This document shows positions 22,170 to 32,940 of a DNA stretch of 64,000 nt, piece by piece. Under the pieces are notes generated by a model that made no database searches, had not been told where the DNA came from, and saw nothing but the letters and a program-made list of their open reading frames with translations. The first letter of the stretch is position 1. Each line of letters begins with the position of its first letter. This stretch comes from Megascapheus bottae (lineage: Eukaryota; Chordata; Mammalia; Rodentia; Geomyidae), in assembly GCA_024803745.1 (NCBI GenBank), contig JANJXV010000024.1, forward strand, positions 21,923,927-21,987,926, given 5' to 3'. A program made the translations under genes and the position numbers.

Positions 22170-23142
22170 TGACTGCTTCTCTTCCTTTCCATTTCCCAGA
22201 AGCTCTCTTGGGTCAGTACTCAGCTAGGCCCCCCCTGTCCCAGGAAGGATTTGGCCTGTCCTCTCTCTGTCTCCAGGTGAAGAAAGAGCCCACTGGCATG
22301 AAGTGTCCCACTAGGAAGCTTTGGCGGAGAGGCAGCATGGCTGGGCTTCTGGGATTCCTCTCAGGTTTCTTGTGAGAGAGACTAGGGGTCAGTGTCACAG
22401 ACAGAGGTTCTATCTCGATTATGGAAGCTGAAAACACAGCATGAGATGAGCTCACCCCGGCCCTTTGCCTTTCCTGACAGCTTCCCCACCATTTCCTGTC
22501 TCTTCTCTCTTATCTTAAAACTCTCAGCTTCCTTCATGGTTTCTGACCTCTAGATGGTATTCTGGTAAGATTTCTTCACGTTTTCACTTCCAACCGTCAC
22601 TTCCTCCAGCCTGACTCTTAAATTCATGAACATTTTCCTGTTTTCAACGTAGGGTGGCCCCTGAATGGAACCACTTCAAAATAGCTCTCACCAATATCCT
22701 CTCATCCTCTGCTGTCTCCAGTGCTGCTGCCCTTGCAGCAACTCTTTCCTGTCAAGGCCCTAACACACATCACTTTCAACATCTCTGAAAGTGCCTATCC
22801 TCCTCTTAGACCAGCCCAACGCCTAAGAAAACCGAAATCCCTGCAGATGCCTTCAAATCACCTTCCCTGTTTCTCACCTGGAAGAAAACAGTACTGCTAT
22901 GCCCCTTTCTATGACAATGCACTTCCTCTGGTCAGGCAACGTTGTAACTGTACCTTAAGGTCTGTGAGGTACTCCATCAACAGGAAGTTGAACATTGCTT
23001 TTCTTTTATTAAGAGAACATGCTGTTTTTATTGAGCTTGTAGGTTGTATCCATTGATCAAAGTTAAATTTTAGGCACTAAAACCAGTAAAGATTATACAT
23101 ACAAAGTACCCCACATTCATGTCTAATTTCTTTATGACAATT
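22170..23142. other. Intergenic, no gene seen
   Basis: No V-like exon or repeat recognised. Short frames only. Confidence 0.5.
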
Positions 23143-23324
23143 TTTTGGCCAATTGTGGGGCTTGAACTCATAGCTTGGGCACTATCTCTGAGCCTCTCTG
23201 TACTCAAGGCTAGGGCTCCCCACTTGAGCCACAGCACCACTTCCAGCCTTTTCTGTTTATGTGGTACTGAGGAATCATGCATGCTAGGCAAGCACTTTAT
23301 AACTAAGCCATATTCCCAGCCCCA
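23143..23324 (-). mobile_element. Dimeric ID-type SINE
   Basis: The reverse complement reads GGGGCTGGGAATATGGCTTA ... AAGTGCTTGCCTAGCATGC, then a right monomer with GTGCTGTGGCTCAAGTGG. The T-rich left edge is the tail. Confidence 0.85.
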
Positions 23325-23894
23325 CAATTAAAAAAATTACTTGTTGACTTGTAAGAATAATCAAGACTATCCGTGGGAAGAAATTTGCAAAATGATGTAT
23401 AGTTTTGAGAATACTGAAAAGGAACTAAATCAAGATTGGGAAGTGTGGTGCATATGTGTAGTCCTAGTAAGTAAGAGGCAGGTCATGTAGGTGCTACGGT
23501 TATGTAGTACCCAAGATACTAGGTTATCAGAGTGGAAATGTAGTTGACACCGAGCTTATTCTCAGAAGCTGAACCATGGTGTGTGCATTAGTACCAGAAG
23601 AGGTTCTAGAGAATGAGAATAAGAAAAACTGCAGAGAAGAGGAAGAGGTAAACTTCTGTCAAGTTAAACAAGAAACAGAAGGCTTACAAACTGTCTCATG
23701 CAGTTTCATTTTTCACATATAACCTCAAAGTTAATATTCCCGTGTCAGAACTGGATTCCAAACTAAACAAAAAAAATTACAATGAGTGATAAGTTATCTA
23801 AAACTACTAAAAGTCTATATTAAATAGAGACAATGTAGGAAGAATAGGACAGTTTATTATAAAAGAGTTTTGGTAAATTATTTCTTTGTTTGAA

Positions 23895-24085
23895 TGATAT
23901 TAGTGATTATAGCTAACATTTACCCATTCATTTTGAATGCTAGACAGTAAGTTTTCCTCACATGTATTTGCAATGGATGGTTTACCATGTCATTGTAATC
24001 TCACCCATTTTACAGAGAAGGAAACAGAGTCACTGACAAGTCAAGTAACTTGACTTTTATCACATACCTTGTGTGTAAAGGAACC
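23895..24085 (+). mobile_element. MIR-type ancient SINE
   Basis: It contains the MIR order: TAGCTAACATTTACC, a diverged core, CCCATTTTACAGAGAAGGAAACAGAG and AAGTCAAGTAACTTG. Confidence 0.75.
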
Positions 24086-24424
24086 AGAATCAAAAGGCAG
24101 ACAGTTTGCTTTTGCTGAAAGAACAGAGTTTAGAAGGGAAGGGTAGGAAGAAATGGTGGGGCTCCTTAGCTTAGGACCTTGGAGAAAAGAATGCGAGTTC
24201 TTGGCCACTCCAGCTGGTGTGGGTCTTTGGTCACACTGACCTTCAGGGCACTTGCAGGGAAGAAGTGGATGCTGGCTGAGTGTTGCCAACGACTCTGTAC
24301 TCATTCTGAGACTTAGTAGATTTTCCTGAGGAGATGTGCTTCTATTTGTCATGAGATCAATTTCTTAGAAATAAGAATTGGTGCTGAAATTTTTGGCAGT
24401 TGTATTTTTTCTGTGGAAAGATTA

Positions 24425-24985
24425 TTTTTTATTGTCGGGATAGTATATAGAGGGGTTACAGTTACATTCTTCAGGTAGTAGGTGCATTACTTCTCACACA
24501 TTGGTACAACTTTCCATGTTTATGTCACCATTTCCCTTCCCCCAACCCTTTCCCAATCATCTCATTCCCCCCACCACTTCCCTTCTCTATTTCAAAAAAA
24601 CGTACATGCAATATACCAGGTAACAAAGTCAGATACAGCAACAGCATGAGATTAACCATAAGGGCAAAAAAAGAGAGAAAAAAAAACATAGTACATTAAG
24701 AACATCAATCACCCAAGATAAAACTCTTGTTTCCATATCCTAGAGTAGAGTTCATTGCATTTAGTCTCATCCTATATGTCCTTATATATCTAGATTTTTA
24801 ACTATTGTAATCCTAGGAGAGTCCTAGCTGTGTACTAATTATTACAAATGAAGGAAACCATTGAGCCTATGTTCTTTTGGGTCTGTCTTACTTCACTTAA
24901 TATGATTTTTTCAAAGTCTTTCCATTTCCTTACAAATGGGGAGATGTCATTCTTTCTGATGGCAGCAGAGAATGGAAAGATTTTA
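24425..24985 (-). mobile_element. L1 3'-end fragment
   Basis: The reverse complement matches the L1 tail seen at 27605-27812 and 56405-57085, including AGTAATGCACCTACTACCTG, CTCTATA and the TTTTTTATTGTCGGG terminus. It extends into the end of ORF2 (AGAATGACATCTCCCCATTTG). Confidence 0.85.
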
Positions 24986-25698
24986 GAGTTCTATAAAATA
25001 CTACTCTTAAAAATTCCTTCCCTTGCCCTATACAACTATTTGAAGAAATTGAGGGCCAACCTGTGGCAGAAGTTTGCCCATTTCTTTTTCTCTCCTTCCG
25101 TCCCTCCTTCCTTCCATCCTTGATTACCTCCATTCATTCTCCTTTCTTTCCCTCCTCTTCAGATGCTTACTTATTTTGGATTTTATTTTCTGCATTTCTA
25201 CTCCAGCCTGACTTTATCCCACACTCATGCTCATGCTAATGAGTCTTTTGTGGGACCAGAGCCCTTTAAGCTTCCTCTCCCACAGACATAGGTTTTCATC
25301 TAACGGAAGTGTCAGGAGATCCTGTGAAGGTATCTGGAGCTCTGAGTAGCTTCCTCCTCCCCGAGTCTTCCTCACAAATCCTGGCCATTTTGATCTCCTC
25401 TAACTTTTAGAACTGTTTTCTCAATTTAAAATTCCATGTTCTTTATTTCTCCTTTTCCTCATGTTAGACCTCACCCCACTTTTCCTTGCCTTAACAGAAT
25501 CACAGTCCTGTGTTGCCTATTTTCTGATGGCAGATCATGGTTGTTTCATTTATTCTGTCTAATTTTTGTCCCCTGTACTGAAAAGGACATCAAAGACTGT
25601 TGGCTTCTACAAGGCGAACACGTCATTGAAAAGCCTTGATCAGAGGCAAGAAAAGCCTCCAAGAAAGGGACCCTCTTCTGTTCCTTTTCAGTTCTGCC

Positions 25699-26121
25699 AT
25701 GCACTTGACATGCACCTGCTTTATGGCCCTTGGTCTCCTGGCTGCAGGCAAGTTCTTTATCTTTGTCTAGGCTGTCAGGTTCCCTATGGGGAATATTCTC
25801 CAGCCTCTATCTGCTTCCTCCAGGTTATCTGGATGAAACTATTCAAACTCCCCAGAACCTGATCACAGAGAAAGGAAAGAAAGGAAAGATGTCTTGGGTC
25901 CCTAGGAGAGGACACAAGTATGTGTTCTGGTATCTACACATCCTGGAAAAAGGGCTCAAGTTCTTAATTTCCTTTCAGAATGAAGATGTCATGGATGATA
26001 CTGGGATGACCCAAGGGAGAACATTTTCAGCTCAGTGTTCTAAAAATTCACATTGTAGCCTGGAGATCCTGACTTCGGAGCCACAGGGTTCTGCAGTGTA
26101 TCTGTGTGCCAGCAATCAACT
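25699..26121 (+). pseudogene. TRBV16: TRBV16-like V segment lacking Cys23
   Basis: The leader exon 25699-25747 (MHLTCTCFMALGLLAA plus a split codon) matches the human TRBV16 type but is followed by GCAAGT, a GC donor. The V exon is 25824-26121 after TTCCTCCAG. YVFWYLH, KGLKFLISFQNEDVMDDTGM, CSKNSHCSLEIL and Cys104 (YLCASNQ) identify TRBV16. The reading frame is open throughout, but the expected Cys23 codon is TGG (KMSWVPRRGH), and one extra codon (ACA) interrupts RFS in FR3 (GRTFSAQC). Without the core disulfide the domain probably cannot fold, so I call it a pseudogene; IMGT practice might label it ORF. Confidence 0.85.
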
Positions 26122-26159
26122 CACAGTACTGAATCTGAGCTGAGCCCAGCGCACAAACT
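26122..26159 (+). other. RSS of TRBV16-like gene
   Basis: The heptamer is CACAGTA. The nonamer GCACAAACT is at 26151-26159, with a 22-23 base spacer. Confidence 0.75.
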
Positions 26160-26935
26160 TACCACAGGCATGGCACAGAAAGCAGATGGCATAACAGGGT
26201 GGGAGGAGTTTATTTTTAAGCCTAGATATATATTTCAAGATCAAGGAGACATTACTGTCAGAATAAGTTGTGTCTTATAGAATACTGAAACAGAACCCAG
26301 GGATGTCTTTGAACCAAATGAGAATTTGATCTTAAAACTGATGAGGCTGAATTTTGAACTCTATTTTGTTCTCCATCTTTCTGGCTTCATCTTCTCTCTT
26401 GCTGTAACTTTCCATTTCTGTTTCCCACATAGAATAAAACCAATCCTTCTGAAGCCAAGAACGCACTCTCAAGGAAATTAATCATTACTGAAGAGCTGTG
26501 GTTTCCACTGATGCACAGGTTAGCTTTAGGAGGAACAGGACCAACCAGGAGTGAGTACTGAGAGCAAGACCAGTCTTGACAGGAGCAGCTGTGATGCCAT
26601 TGGCCTGCTGTAGAAATTACTCTGGCTAGCCTCTCCTCCAGACTCACCTTCATGCCCAAGTCTGCCATGAACACTAGAACCCTCCCTCTGCTGTCTGATC
26701 ATGTGAATGGTCACCATGGCAGAGCTTTATCTCAGACTCTACAACTTTATCTCAGAAAATGTTCTTTGACTCTACGCTACCCAAAGGTTTTGTGTAAAGT
26801 TTTGACACTTGCAGGAAAAGGTAAAACTCACATGAACTTTTAAGGTAATGTAGGAGGCTTCACAGTAGGATGTTTCATTGCAAGGCACTTCTACCATGAT
26901 GACAACTCTCTCATGCACCATCTTCTTTCCTAAAG

Positions 26936-27135
26936 TCTCTGGAATACCAGTGTCACCCAGATCCCAGGACATCTGGTCAGAAGGACAGAAGTTTACCCTA
27001 AGATACACACCTCTGAAAGACCACAGTCATGTCTTCTGGAATCAGCAGCTGCCAGAGGAAGGTCTAAAATGTATGATTTACCTCCAGAAAGAAAACATAG
27101 ATGAATCAGGAATGCCAAAGAGACAGTTTTTCCAA
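26936..27135 (+). pseudogene. TRBV18: TRBV18-like truncated V exon
   Basis: The exon starts after CTTTCCTAAAG. SVTQIPGHLVRR is in one frame and then GQKFTLRYTPLKDHSHVFW, QLPEEGLK and YLQKENIDESGMPK in another, showing a frameshift near 26985. HSHV.W, LPEEGLK and QKENI.DESGMPK are TRBV18 hallmarks. Cys23 is Tyr, and WYRQ is WNQQ. The exon stops in FR3, where it runs into a purine-rich tract (27135-27205); Cys104 and the RSS are missing. A leader-like ATGAACACTAGAACCCTC at 26669 may be a relic but is uncertain. Confidence 0.85.
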
Positions 27136-27205
27136 GGAGAAAAACAGAACAAGAGAAGGAGGGAATGGAGGGAGAGAGGGAAAGAGGGAAGAAGAAAGCA
27201 GCAAT
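27135..27205. repeat. Purine-rich tract replacing the TRBV18 3' half
   Basis: A GA-rich run (GAGAAGGAGGGAATGGAGGG type) begins exactly where V homology ends. Confidence 0.8.
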
Positions 27206-27604
27206 CCAGTAGGTGATGGAGATAAGTGCCCAACCCAAATTTGGGCAAGTAAAAGCAGTATTTTCCTATATTACTCCTGCTTCCTGGTATTCTTTCTAGC
27301 TCAATCCTTGTTTTGTCCATTGCCTACTACATCTACAGACCTGGATGAATACCAGTATAGAAAAATTTTTCTATAAAATCAGTGTATCTGCGAGATGGTA
27401 GAATTAGAGTAGGATCATGGTTTAGAATATAAGACAAACATCCAGTTGACAGATGTTACTCACTGGCAATATGTCACCTGAACTCATCCTTCTTATTCTC
27501 AGCATTTGATGTTAGCACCTACAGAAAAATGGCTTATCACTTGATTTTATGAGACAATTTTTGAAGGTCAGAAGGCAGACCAATACAAAGTCATTTCAAA
27601 GATA

Positions 27605-27812
27605 CAGGTAACAGGTAACTTGCATATACGTTTGTTTGTTTATTTGAAATAGGGAAGGAAAGGGGGAAAATAAGATGATTGGGAGGGGTGGGGGGAAGGA
27701 AATGGGGACAAAAACATGAGAAGGGGTGTCAATATGTGAGAAGTAATGCACCTACTACCTAATGACTGTAACTGTAGCCCCTCTATACATTGTCCCGACA
27801 ATAAAAAAAATA
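27605..27812 (+). mobile_element. L1 3'-end fragment
   Basis: TTTATTTGAAATAGGG, a G-rich stretch, AGTAATGCACCTACTACCTA, CTCTATACATTGTC and a CAATAAAAAAAA tail. This is the same end sequence as the other L1 pieces in the window. Confidence 0.85.
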
Positions 27813-28229
27813 CAGGAAACTGGTATGACATCACTAGTCTAGAACATAAGCCATGGCTCTATAGTTTGCATTTTGATTTTTTTGAAGTATTTCAGGTGGC
27901 TCTAACATCTTCCTTACCCATATGATGCCGGGGGGGCAGGGAGGGGAGGAGAAGGAGCACAAAACAAAAAAAGTAGAGTGCTCATTTAAAAAAAAAACAC
28001 TACTCTAATTGTAAAGGTAAAAACCAAACAAGCCGAGCAAGACCCACCAGAGAATGGCTTCTCAGCTCTATAGCAGCACAAATGGGAGGTGCCAGTACAT
28101 CTGCGAAATGAGCTCTTTCCTCTTCTTCTTCCTGTTGCCCTGTTACACCAACGCAAGCCCCAGTGCCAGGCTTCTCCCCTTGCTTGTCTCCCCATAGTTT
28201 TTGGAGCAAAAAAAAAATCCTTTTCTACT

Positions 28230-28678
28230 ATGAACATCTGGGTCTTGTGTCAAGTGGTCCTTTGCCTCCTTGGAGCAGGTGAGTCCTGGGTTCAGGTAAG
28301 TTCCTGTCTCAATGCTGTGCCTCTACCCTTTCTTCATCACATGCCCTCCTGGGCTAATTCCAGATTCTCTCTTTTCTTCTTTAGGAACTATAGAGTGTGG
28401 TATCATTCAGACCCCCAAATTTCTACTCAGAAAGGAAGCACAGAGTGTGACTCTGGAATGTGAACAGAATTTGAATCATGACTCCATGTACTGGTACAGA
28501 CAGGACCCAGGGCAAGGCTTGAAACTTATCTACTATTCACAAGTTGTAAAATCGATCCAAAAAGGAGATCTTGCTGAAGGCTATGAAGTCTCTCGGGAGA
28601 AAAAAACACATTTTCTTCTCAATGTGACTTCCATCCAAAAGAATCAGGCCTCTCTTTACCTCTGTGCCAGCAGTATGG
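28230..28678 (+). CDS. TRBV19: TRBV19-like V segment, intact
   Basis: The leader exon 28230-28278 ([16 protein letters not shown] plus a split codon) has donor GTGAGT, and the V exon is 28385-28678 after TTCTTCTTTAG. The domain shows [20 protein letters not shown] (Cys23, Trp41), [34 protein letters not shown] and Cys104 in [27 protein letters not shown] and SREKK strongly identify TRBV19. There is an unusual extra Cys near the N terminus ([10 protein letters not shown]), where human TRBV19 has Gly. No lesion; the heptamer is perfect. Confidence 0.94.
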
Positions 28679-28717
28679 CACAGTGGAACACAACCTCCTC
28701 CTCTCGGGGCATAAATG
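28679..28717 (+). other. 23-RSS of TRBV19-like gene
   Basis: The heptamer is CACAGTG, the spacer 23 bases and the nonamer GCATAAATG, which is weak at its 3' end. Confidence 0.8.
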
Positions 28718-29037
28718 TTCCCTCGTCCTGCTTCCCCCACCAGGTGGCTCTTCTGTTCTCAGCACTTGCTTTGCCTTTCTTACCCCTCAGAAAGACTTCC
28801 AATGCAAAATAGTTGCTGGCATCGGTACACAACCTGGGCTGCTGCTAAACTCTACTCATTCACTCAACTGGTTTTCAAAAGTGCAGATTTACACAGCAAG
28901 ATTTAATTGTTTAGAATTATGTTTGTCTATATGAGTGATTTATAGAGTGGTATGATTCAATCCCTGATGGAAAGGAAAAGGCAATTTGACAAATGAAGAA
29001 GCAAATCCATAGTGTCTGACTTTAACAAAAACTGTAA

Positions 29038-29170
29038 AAAGGCTGAGCGTAGTGATTCACCCTTGCAATTTCAGCTATGCGGGAGGCAGAAATCAGGAAG
29101 ATCGTAATTTGATCCCAGCCCAGGGGAAAAAGTTAGCTAGACCTCATCTCAATAAATAAATAATAAATAA
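29038..29170 (+). mobile_element. B1/Alu-like (7SL-type) SINE
   Basis: GGCTGAGCGTAGTGATTCAC, CTTGCAATTTCAGCTATGCG and GGAGGCAGAAATCAGGAAGA resemble a diverged B1 monomer, ending in (AATA)n. Confidence 0.7.
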
Positions 29171-29397
29171 ATAAACAAAACAAAAAACCTAGTTTTGTGC
29201 TCAGCTATTTGGGATTTGGGAAGCTGTAAGCAAAAAGATCTCAAGTCAAAAGTGAGTAGGATAAAAATGTCCCACCTGAGAAACAACCAAAGCAACTGGG
29301 AGGGAGCAAGGGAAGGGGTGAAATTGTCCAAAAAGAAATATACTTACTACTTGACTTATGTAACTGTAACTGCTTCATAATAACAAATTATTTTAAT

Positions 29398-29490
29398 GGC
29401 TAGGTATGTGGCTTAAGTGGCAGAGTGCCCGACTAATAAGTGCCAGGACCCTGAGTTCCAATTCCAGTTGTGCAAACAAAACAAAACAAA
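29398..29490 (+). mobile_element. tRNA/ID-like SINE monomer
   Basis: GGCTAGGTATGTGGCTTAAG and TGGCAGAGTGCCCGACTAAT, then CCTGAGTTCCAATTCCAGT and (AAAAC)n. This resembles the pol III A and B box layout of the other SINEs. Confidence 0.65.
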
Positions 29491-29750
29491 ACCAAGAAAT
29501 ATGAACAGCAAGTATCTCAGAAGAAGAAGATAAAGGACAATGAGTCGAGGCTGAAACTTATACCCGTTGCTTCTACCAGGAAAGACAGACCCTGTCTTCA
29601 CACATTCTGTGTGTTGTTCCTGTCCTGGGCAGGGGTGAGTGGGGGTTGGGGAGAGCAGAATGTGAGGGTTGTGGGATGTGATCATATGACAAGAGGTCAT
29701 CTAAGGAGGATCTGGAGGCTGTCTGTCACAGCTCTTTCCCTGAAAACACC

Positions 29751-30198
29751 ATGTGTCTCAGACTTCTCTGTTCTGTGGCTCTTTTTTTCCTGGAAGCGGG
29801 TAAGGCTTGCTGGTTGGATTCCAGTTTTAGCACTCTCTTTTGTATTTGGAATATCATGTTGCCTCTGGGGGCTTTACTTTTCAGCAAATTCTTTTCCTCC
29901 ACAGGCTCCATGGATACTGAAGTCATCCAGAGTCCTAGACATCTGATCAAAGGAAAAGAGCAGAAAGCAAAGCTGGAGTGTAACCCTATCAAGGGACATG
30001 ATTATGTTTATTGGTATCGTCAGAAACCACATGAGGAGCTCAAGTTTCTTGTTTACCTGTATAAGGAAGATATCATGGAGAAAACAGGAGCGATCAATGA
30101 TAGATTTTCACCCCAGTGCCTCCAAAACGTTCCCTGTAGGGTGGAAATTCAATCCACTGAGCTAGACGATTCTGCACTGTACTTCTGTGCCAGCAGTG
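29751..30198 (+). CDS. TRBV21: TRBV21-like V segment, intact
   Basis: The leader exon 29751-29799 (MCLRLLCSVALFFLEA plus a split codon) has donor GTAAGG, and the V exon is 29905-30198 after CCTCCACAG. The domain runs SMDTEVIQSPRHLIKGKEQK, Cys23 in KLECNPIKGH, Trp41 in VYWYRQ, ELKFLVYLYKEDIMEKTG, FR3 with an extra Cys pair (PQCLQNVPCRVEIQ) and Cys104 in YFCASS. The leader, EQKAK, EELKFLVY and IQSTE..D.ALYFCASS point to TRBV21, which is a pseudogene in human. Here no stop, frameshift or lost cysteine is seen. The V exon ends early, one base after CASS. Confidence 0.9.
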
Positions 30199-30237
30199 CA
30201 CAGTGCTGAATGGTGGCTTTTCTTAGAACACAAATGC
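30199..30237 (+). other. RSS of TRBV21-like gene
   Basis: The heptamer is CACAGTG. The expected nonamer place reads CACAAATGC, a poor match, so efficiency may be low. Confidence 0.7.
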
Positions 30238-30473
30238 ATTGTCTCATTATGGAGACTGGGCTCAAGGAACGAGTGTGCATTCCACTCCTAGAAGCCAGCA
30301 GATACCGGAGTTGAAAGAGCATAAGGCAGAAGGGAAATCAGAGATGGTGGCTCTAGATGAGGGAACGAGTGGTTATATTGAGGGAAACAGTGGTTATATA
30401 AGGAAGGGTAGAGAAGGAAGAGAAAAGCAAAAGGGAGCACAGATTCCCCATTGTGCTGAATGTTATCCAGAGA

Positions 30474-30612
30474 GATTCTCTCTCTCTCTCTGTGTCTCTG
30501 TCTCTCTCTCTGTCTCTCTCCGTGTCTCTCTTTCTCTCTGTCTCTCTCTCTCTCTCTCCCCTCTCTCTCTCCTCTCTCTCCCTCGCTCCTTCTCTCCCTC
30601 TCTGTCTCTTTT
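30474..30612. repeat. (TC)n-rich microsatellite
   Basis: About 140 bases of CT repeat with interspersed TGTCTC. The open frames on both strands are compositional. Confidence 0.95.
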
Positions 30613-30894
30613 TCCACGCACACATACTTTGTCTCTTCAAATGGTCTTGATGAATTTATAGCCAACTTTGTAAAACTATGCAAGCCAGTGTTTTTCATTT
30701 GATAAAGCTATGTGGGACAGAATAACATGACAAGCAGATAATGGTACCTTTCACATGGACCCTGACCCTCTGCTCCAACACATTTGCTGGTGGAACACGA
30801 GCCAAGTGTGTTCAGAGATACAGGATGACAGCTTCTCATTAAAAACCTTCCGGAAACTCAGCCACTGCTGCCCCCTGGAACTCTTAATCATACC

Positions 30895-31270
30895 ATTAAA
30901 AAAAACCTTTATTGAGATATAAACACATAACATATGGCCCATAGGAATATACATTTCAACCCAATTTGACAAATTTGGCACTCACATAATGTCCACAACA
31001 ATCAACATACAGAACAGCTGCATTTTCCCCTACAGCTCCTCTATAGCTTCCATTGAAGCCTGCAAATTTCTCTCAACACAGGCTTGTCATTTCTATTATG
31101 TAAATCTTCCACCTAATTTGTTCATTTTTTCCTAAATTTAATTTAAACAACATTATTACAATTGTATCTTTAACACCCATAAGGAATTTATGCATTGAAA
31201 TATTTTCTGCAAATATTTCCCATGAGCTCCTGGCAATGTTATCTTTGCATTTCTTAATTGATGCATCTAC
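30895..31270. mobile_element. Probable ancient L1 fragment
   Basis: CCTTTATTGAGATATAAACA, CATATGGCCCATAGGAATAT and later CATTATTACAATTG-type sequence resemble an old L1 3'-UTR. Strand and family are uncertain. Confidence 0.45.
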
Positions 31271-31424
31271 CTCAGTATATTACATAAAACAGTGTCTCCA
31301 GAAAGCCAGTGGTGCTATGAGAGCTTACAGTATCAATTGTTCCTCATGCCAACCAACTGTCAGGACTATTCAATCTGAGATAAAGTATGCTCAATAAAAC
31401 ACAGTGGAATGTTGAAAATGAACT

Positions 31425-31590
31425 ACGCAGTTTGTGGGGGAGGGAAGGTCTGGAGAGGAAAACTTAGGAGAAAATGAGGGAGGGAGTGACACTGTTCAAA
31501 AAGCAATGTGTCCATTATTTGGTTTATGTAATTGTACAGAACCTCTATACATCACCTTTACAATAAAGAATTACATAAATAAATAAAGAC
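31425..31590 (+). mobile_element. L1-like 3' end
   Basis: A G-rich run, then CAATGTGTCCATTATTTGG, TTATGTAATTGTAC, CCTCTATACATCACC and TTTACAATAAAG with an (ATAA)n tail. Confidence 0.65.
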
Positions 31591-31784
31591 AAAAGCACAG
31601 TGGAAAAGCTGCAAAACTTCCTCAGGTTCTCTTTCAGAACAGGCACATGTGTTACGAAAACAAACTGCTCATGGTTGGTAGTTTACCAGTTGAGCCAGCC
31701 CCTTAGTCCAGTGGAGAGAGCAGGGGTAGACCAGTGCAGTCAAAACACTACTTCACATGAACTGGTAATGGTACCTAAGTAAGT

Positions 31785-31945
31785 CGAGAGAATGGGATGG
31801 GTTGGGTAGATGGAGTGGGGAGAGGTAGGGATGATGGGTGGGGTGAAACTGATGAAGATACATTGTACTCATAAATTGACATATTGAGCTGAAATTCCTT
31901 TGTGCAGCTACTTAAGATTAATGAATGAATGAATGAATGAATTAA
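31785..31945 (+). repeat. Dispersed repeat with (AATG)n tail
   Basis: It contains GATACATTGTACTCATAAAT, TGACATATTGAGCTGAAATT and CCTTTGTGCAGCTACTTAAG and ends in (AATG)n. The same unit recurs at 54765-54850 and 56260-56395. The family name is unknown to me. Confidence 0.75.
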
Positions 31946-32629
31946 AGTGCACATTCAAAGCAAGGGCATGTTTTACAGTTAAGCACGTGGTTGAAAGGAA
32001 AAATTGGGTGTGTATGGTCAAGTCAGTACATTCCCTTCTTGAGCCTCTAGAGGACAGCATTTGTCAGGGTTGTAGCTCCACCGCACAGAATGTCAGCCTG
32101 CGGTTAGTTGTACTTGTGGAACACAGAACTGTCTTGGAAACATAGTTCCTACTTAGCTTTGGTGTGAATTTCAAAGTGTTCTGCAAATACAATTCACTTA
32201 AATTGTGGTAAAAAAAAACCCCACAAGAGTTCAGGTGGATAACTACCACACGGTGTGATATGACAGTAGACATGAAATCTCCTATAATGCTAGAAAAAAA
32301 TCTGTTCAACAATATAAACGTTCTATAAACGATCTACTCCTTGGAGCTATCCTTAGAGTATGACACTGCCTAAAAATGCACACAACTGGGATCTACCACC
32401 AACCCAGCCACCCCCTTTGGTAGCAGTGAGTTTGGACACTTGTAGTTGTTGTAGTACTTGAACCCTGGTGTCAATCCCTTTGTTTTTCAGTTACCTTTGA
32501 AATTGGATTTCTCATTTATGCTCAGGCCAGGTGGGACCGTAGACATCCTATTTGTGTTTCCCAAGTAGCTGAAATGACAAGTGAGTGCCATCACTCCAAA
32601 CTCTCTAGAGGAATCTTTCGAACTTTTTG

Positions 32630-32753
32630 CCCTTGTTGAGTTTAAAATACAGCCCCCTAATCTCCAGCATCACAAGCATGAGCCACCATGGCCCTTGTTG
32701 AGTTTAAAAAACAGCCCCCTAATCTCCAGCATCACAAGCATGAGCCACCATGG
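32630..32753. repeat. Two tandem 62-bp units
   Basis: The unit beginning CCCTTGTTGAGTTTAAA and ending GAGCCACCATGG occurs twice with two mismatches (32630-32691 and 32692-32753). The end of the unit resembles the reverse complement of a B1-like SINE start. Confidence 0.92.
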
Positions 32754-32940
32754 CTGCCCAACACAAGTATCACGAGTTCTGTAGAGCTGTGTAAAATTCT
32801 GTCAAGAAGAACAGTGTTCACATTACCATCTCACGGTGTTGAGATCGGAGACATTGCAACAGTGTTAACATATGTCATTGCAAGGATCAGTTGTCGATTT
32901 TTTCTTCGTTCTGTTTTGGGGAATGTAATTTTTTCAGATA

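Noticed and set aside
26669..26720. ATGAACACTAGAACCCTC as a TRBV18 leader exon
   Set aside because: The start resembles a V leader, but no donor site follows at the right place and the distance to the V exon is larger than usual. Noted only as a possible relic.
30239..30702. Several overlapping 65-140 codon frames on both strands
   Set aside because: Translations of the (TC)n tract after the TRBV21 RSS.
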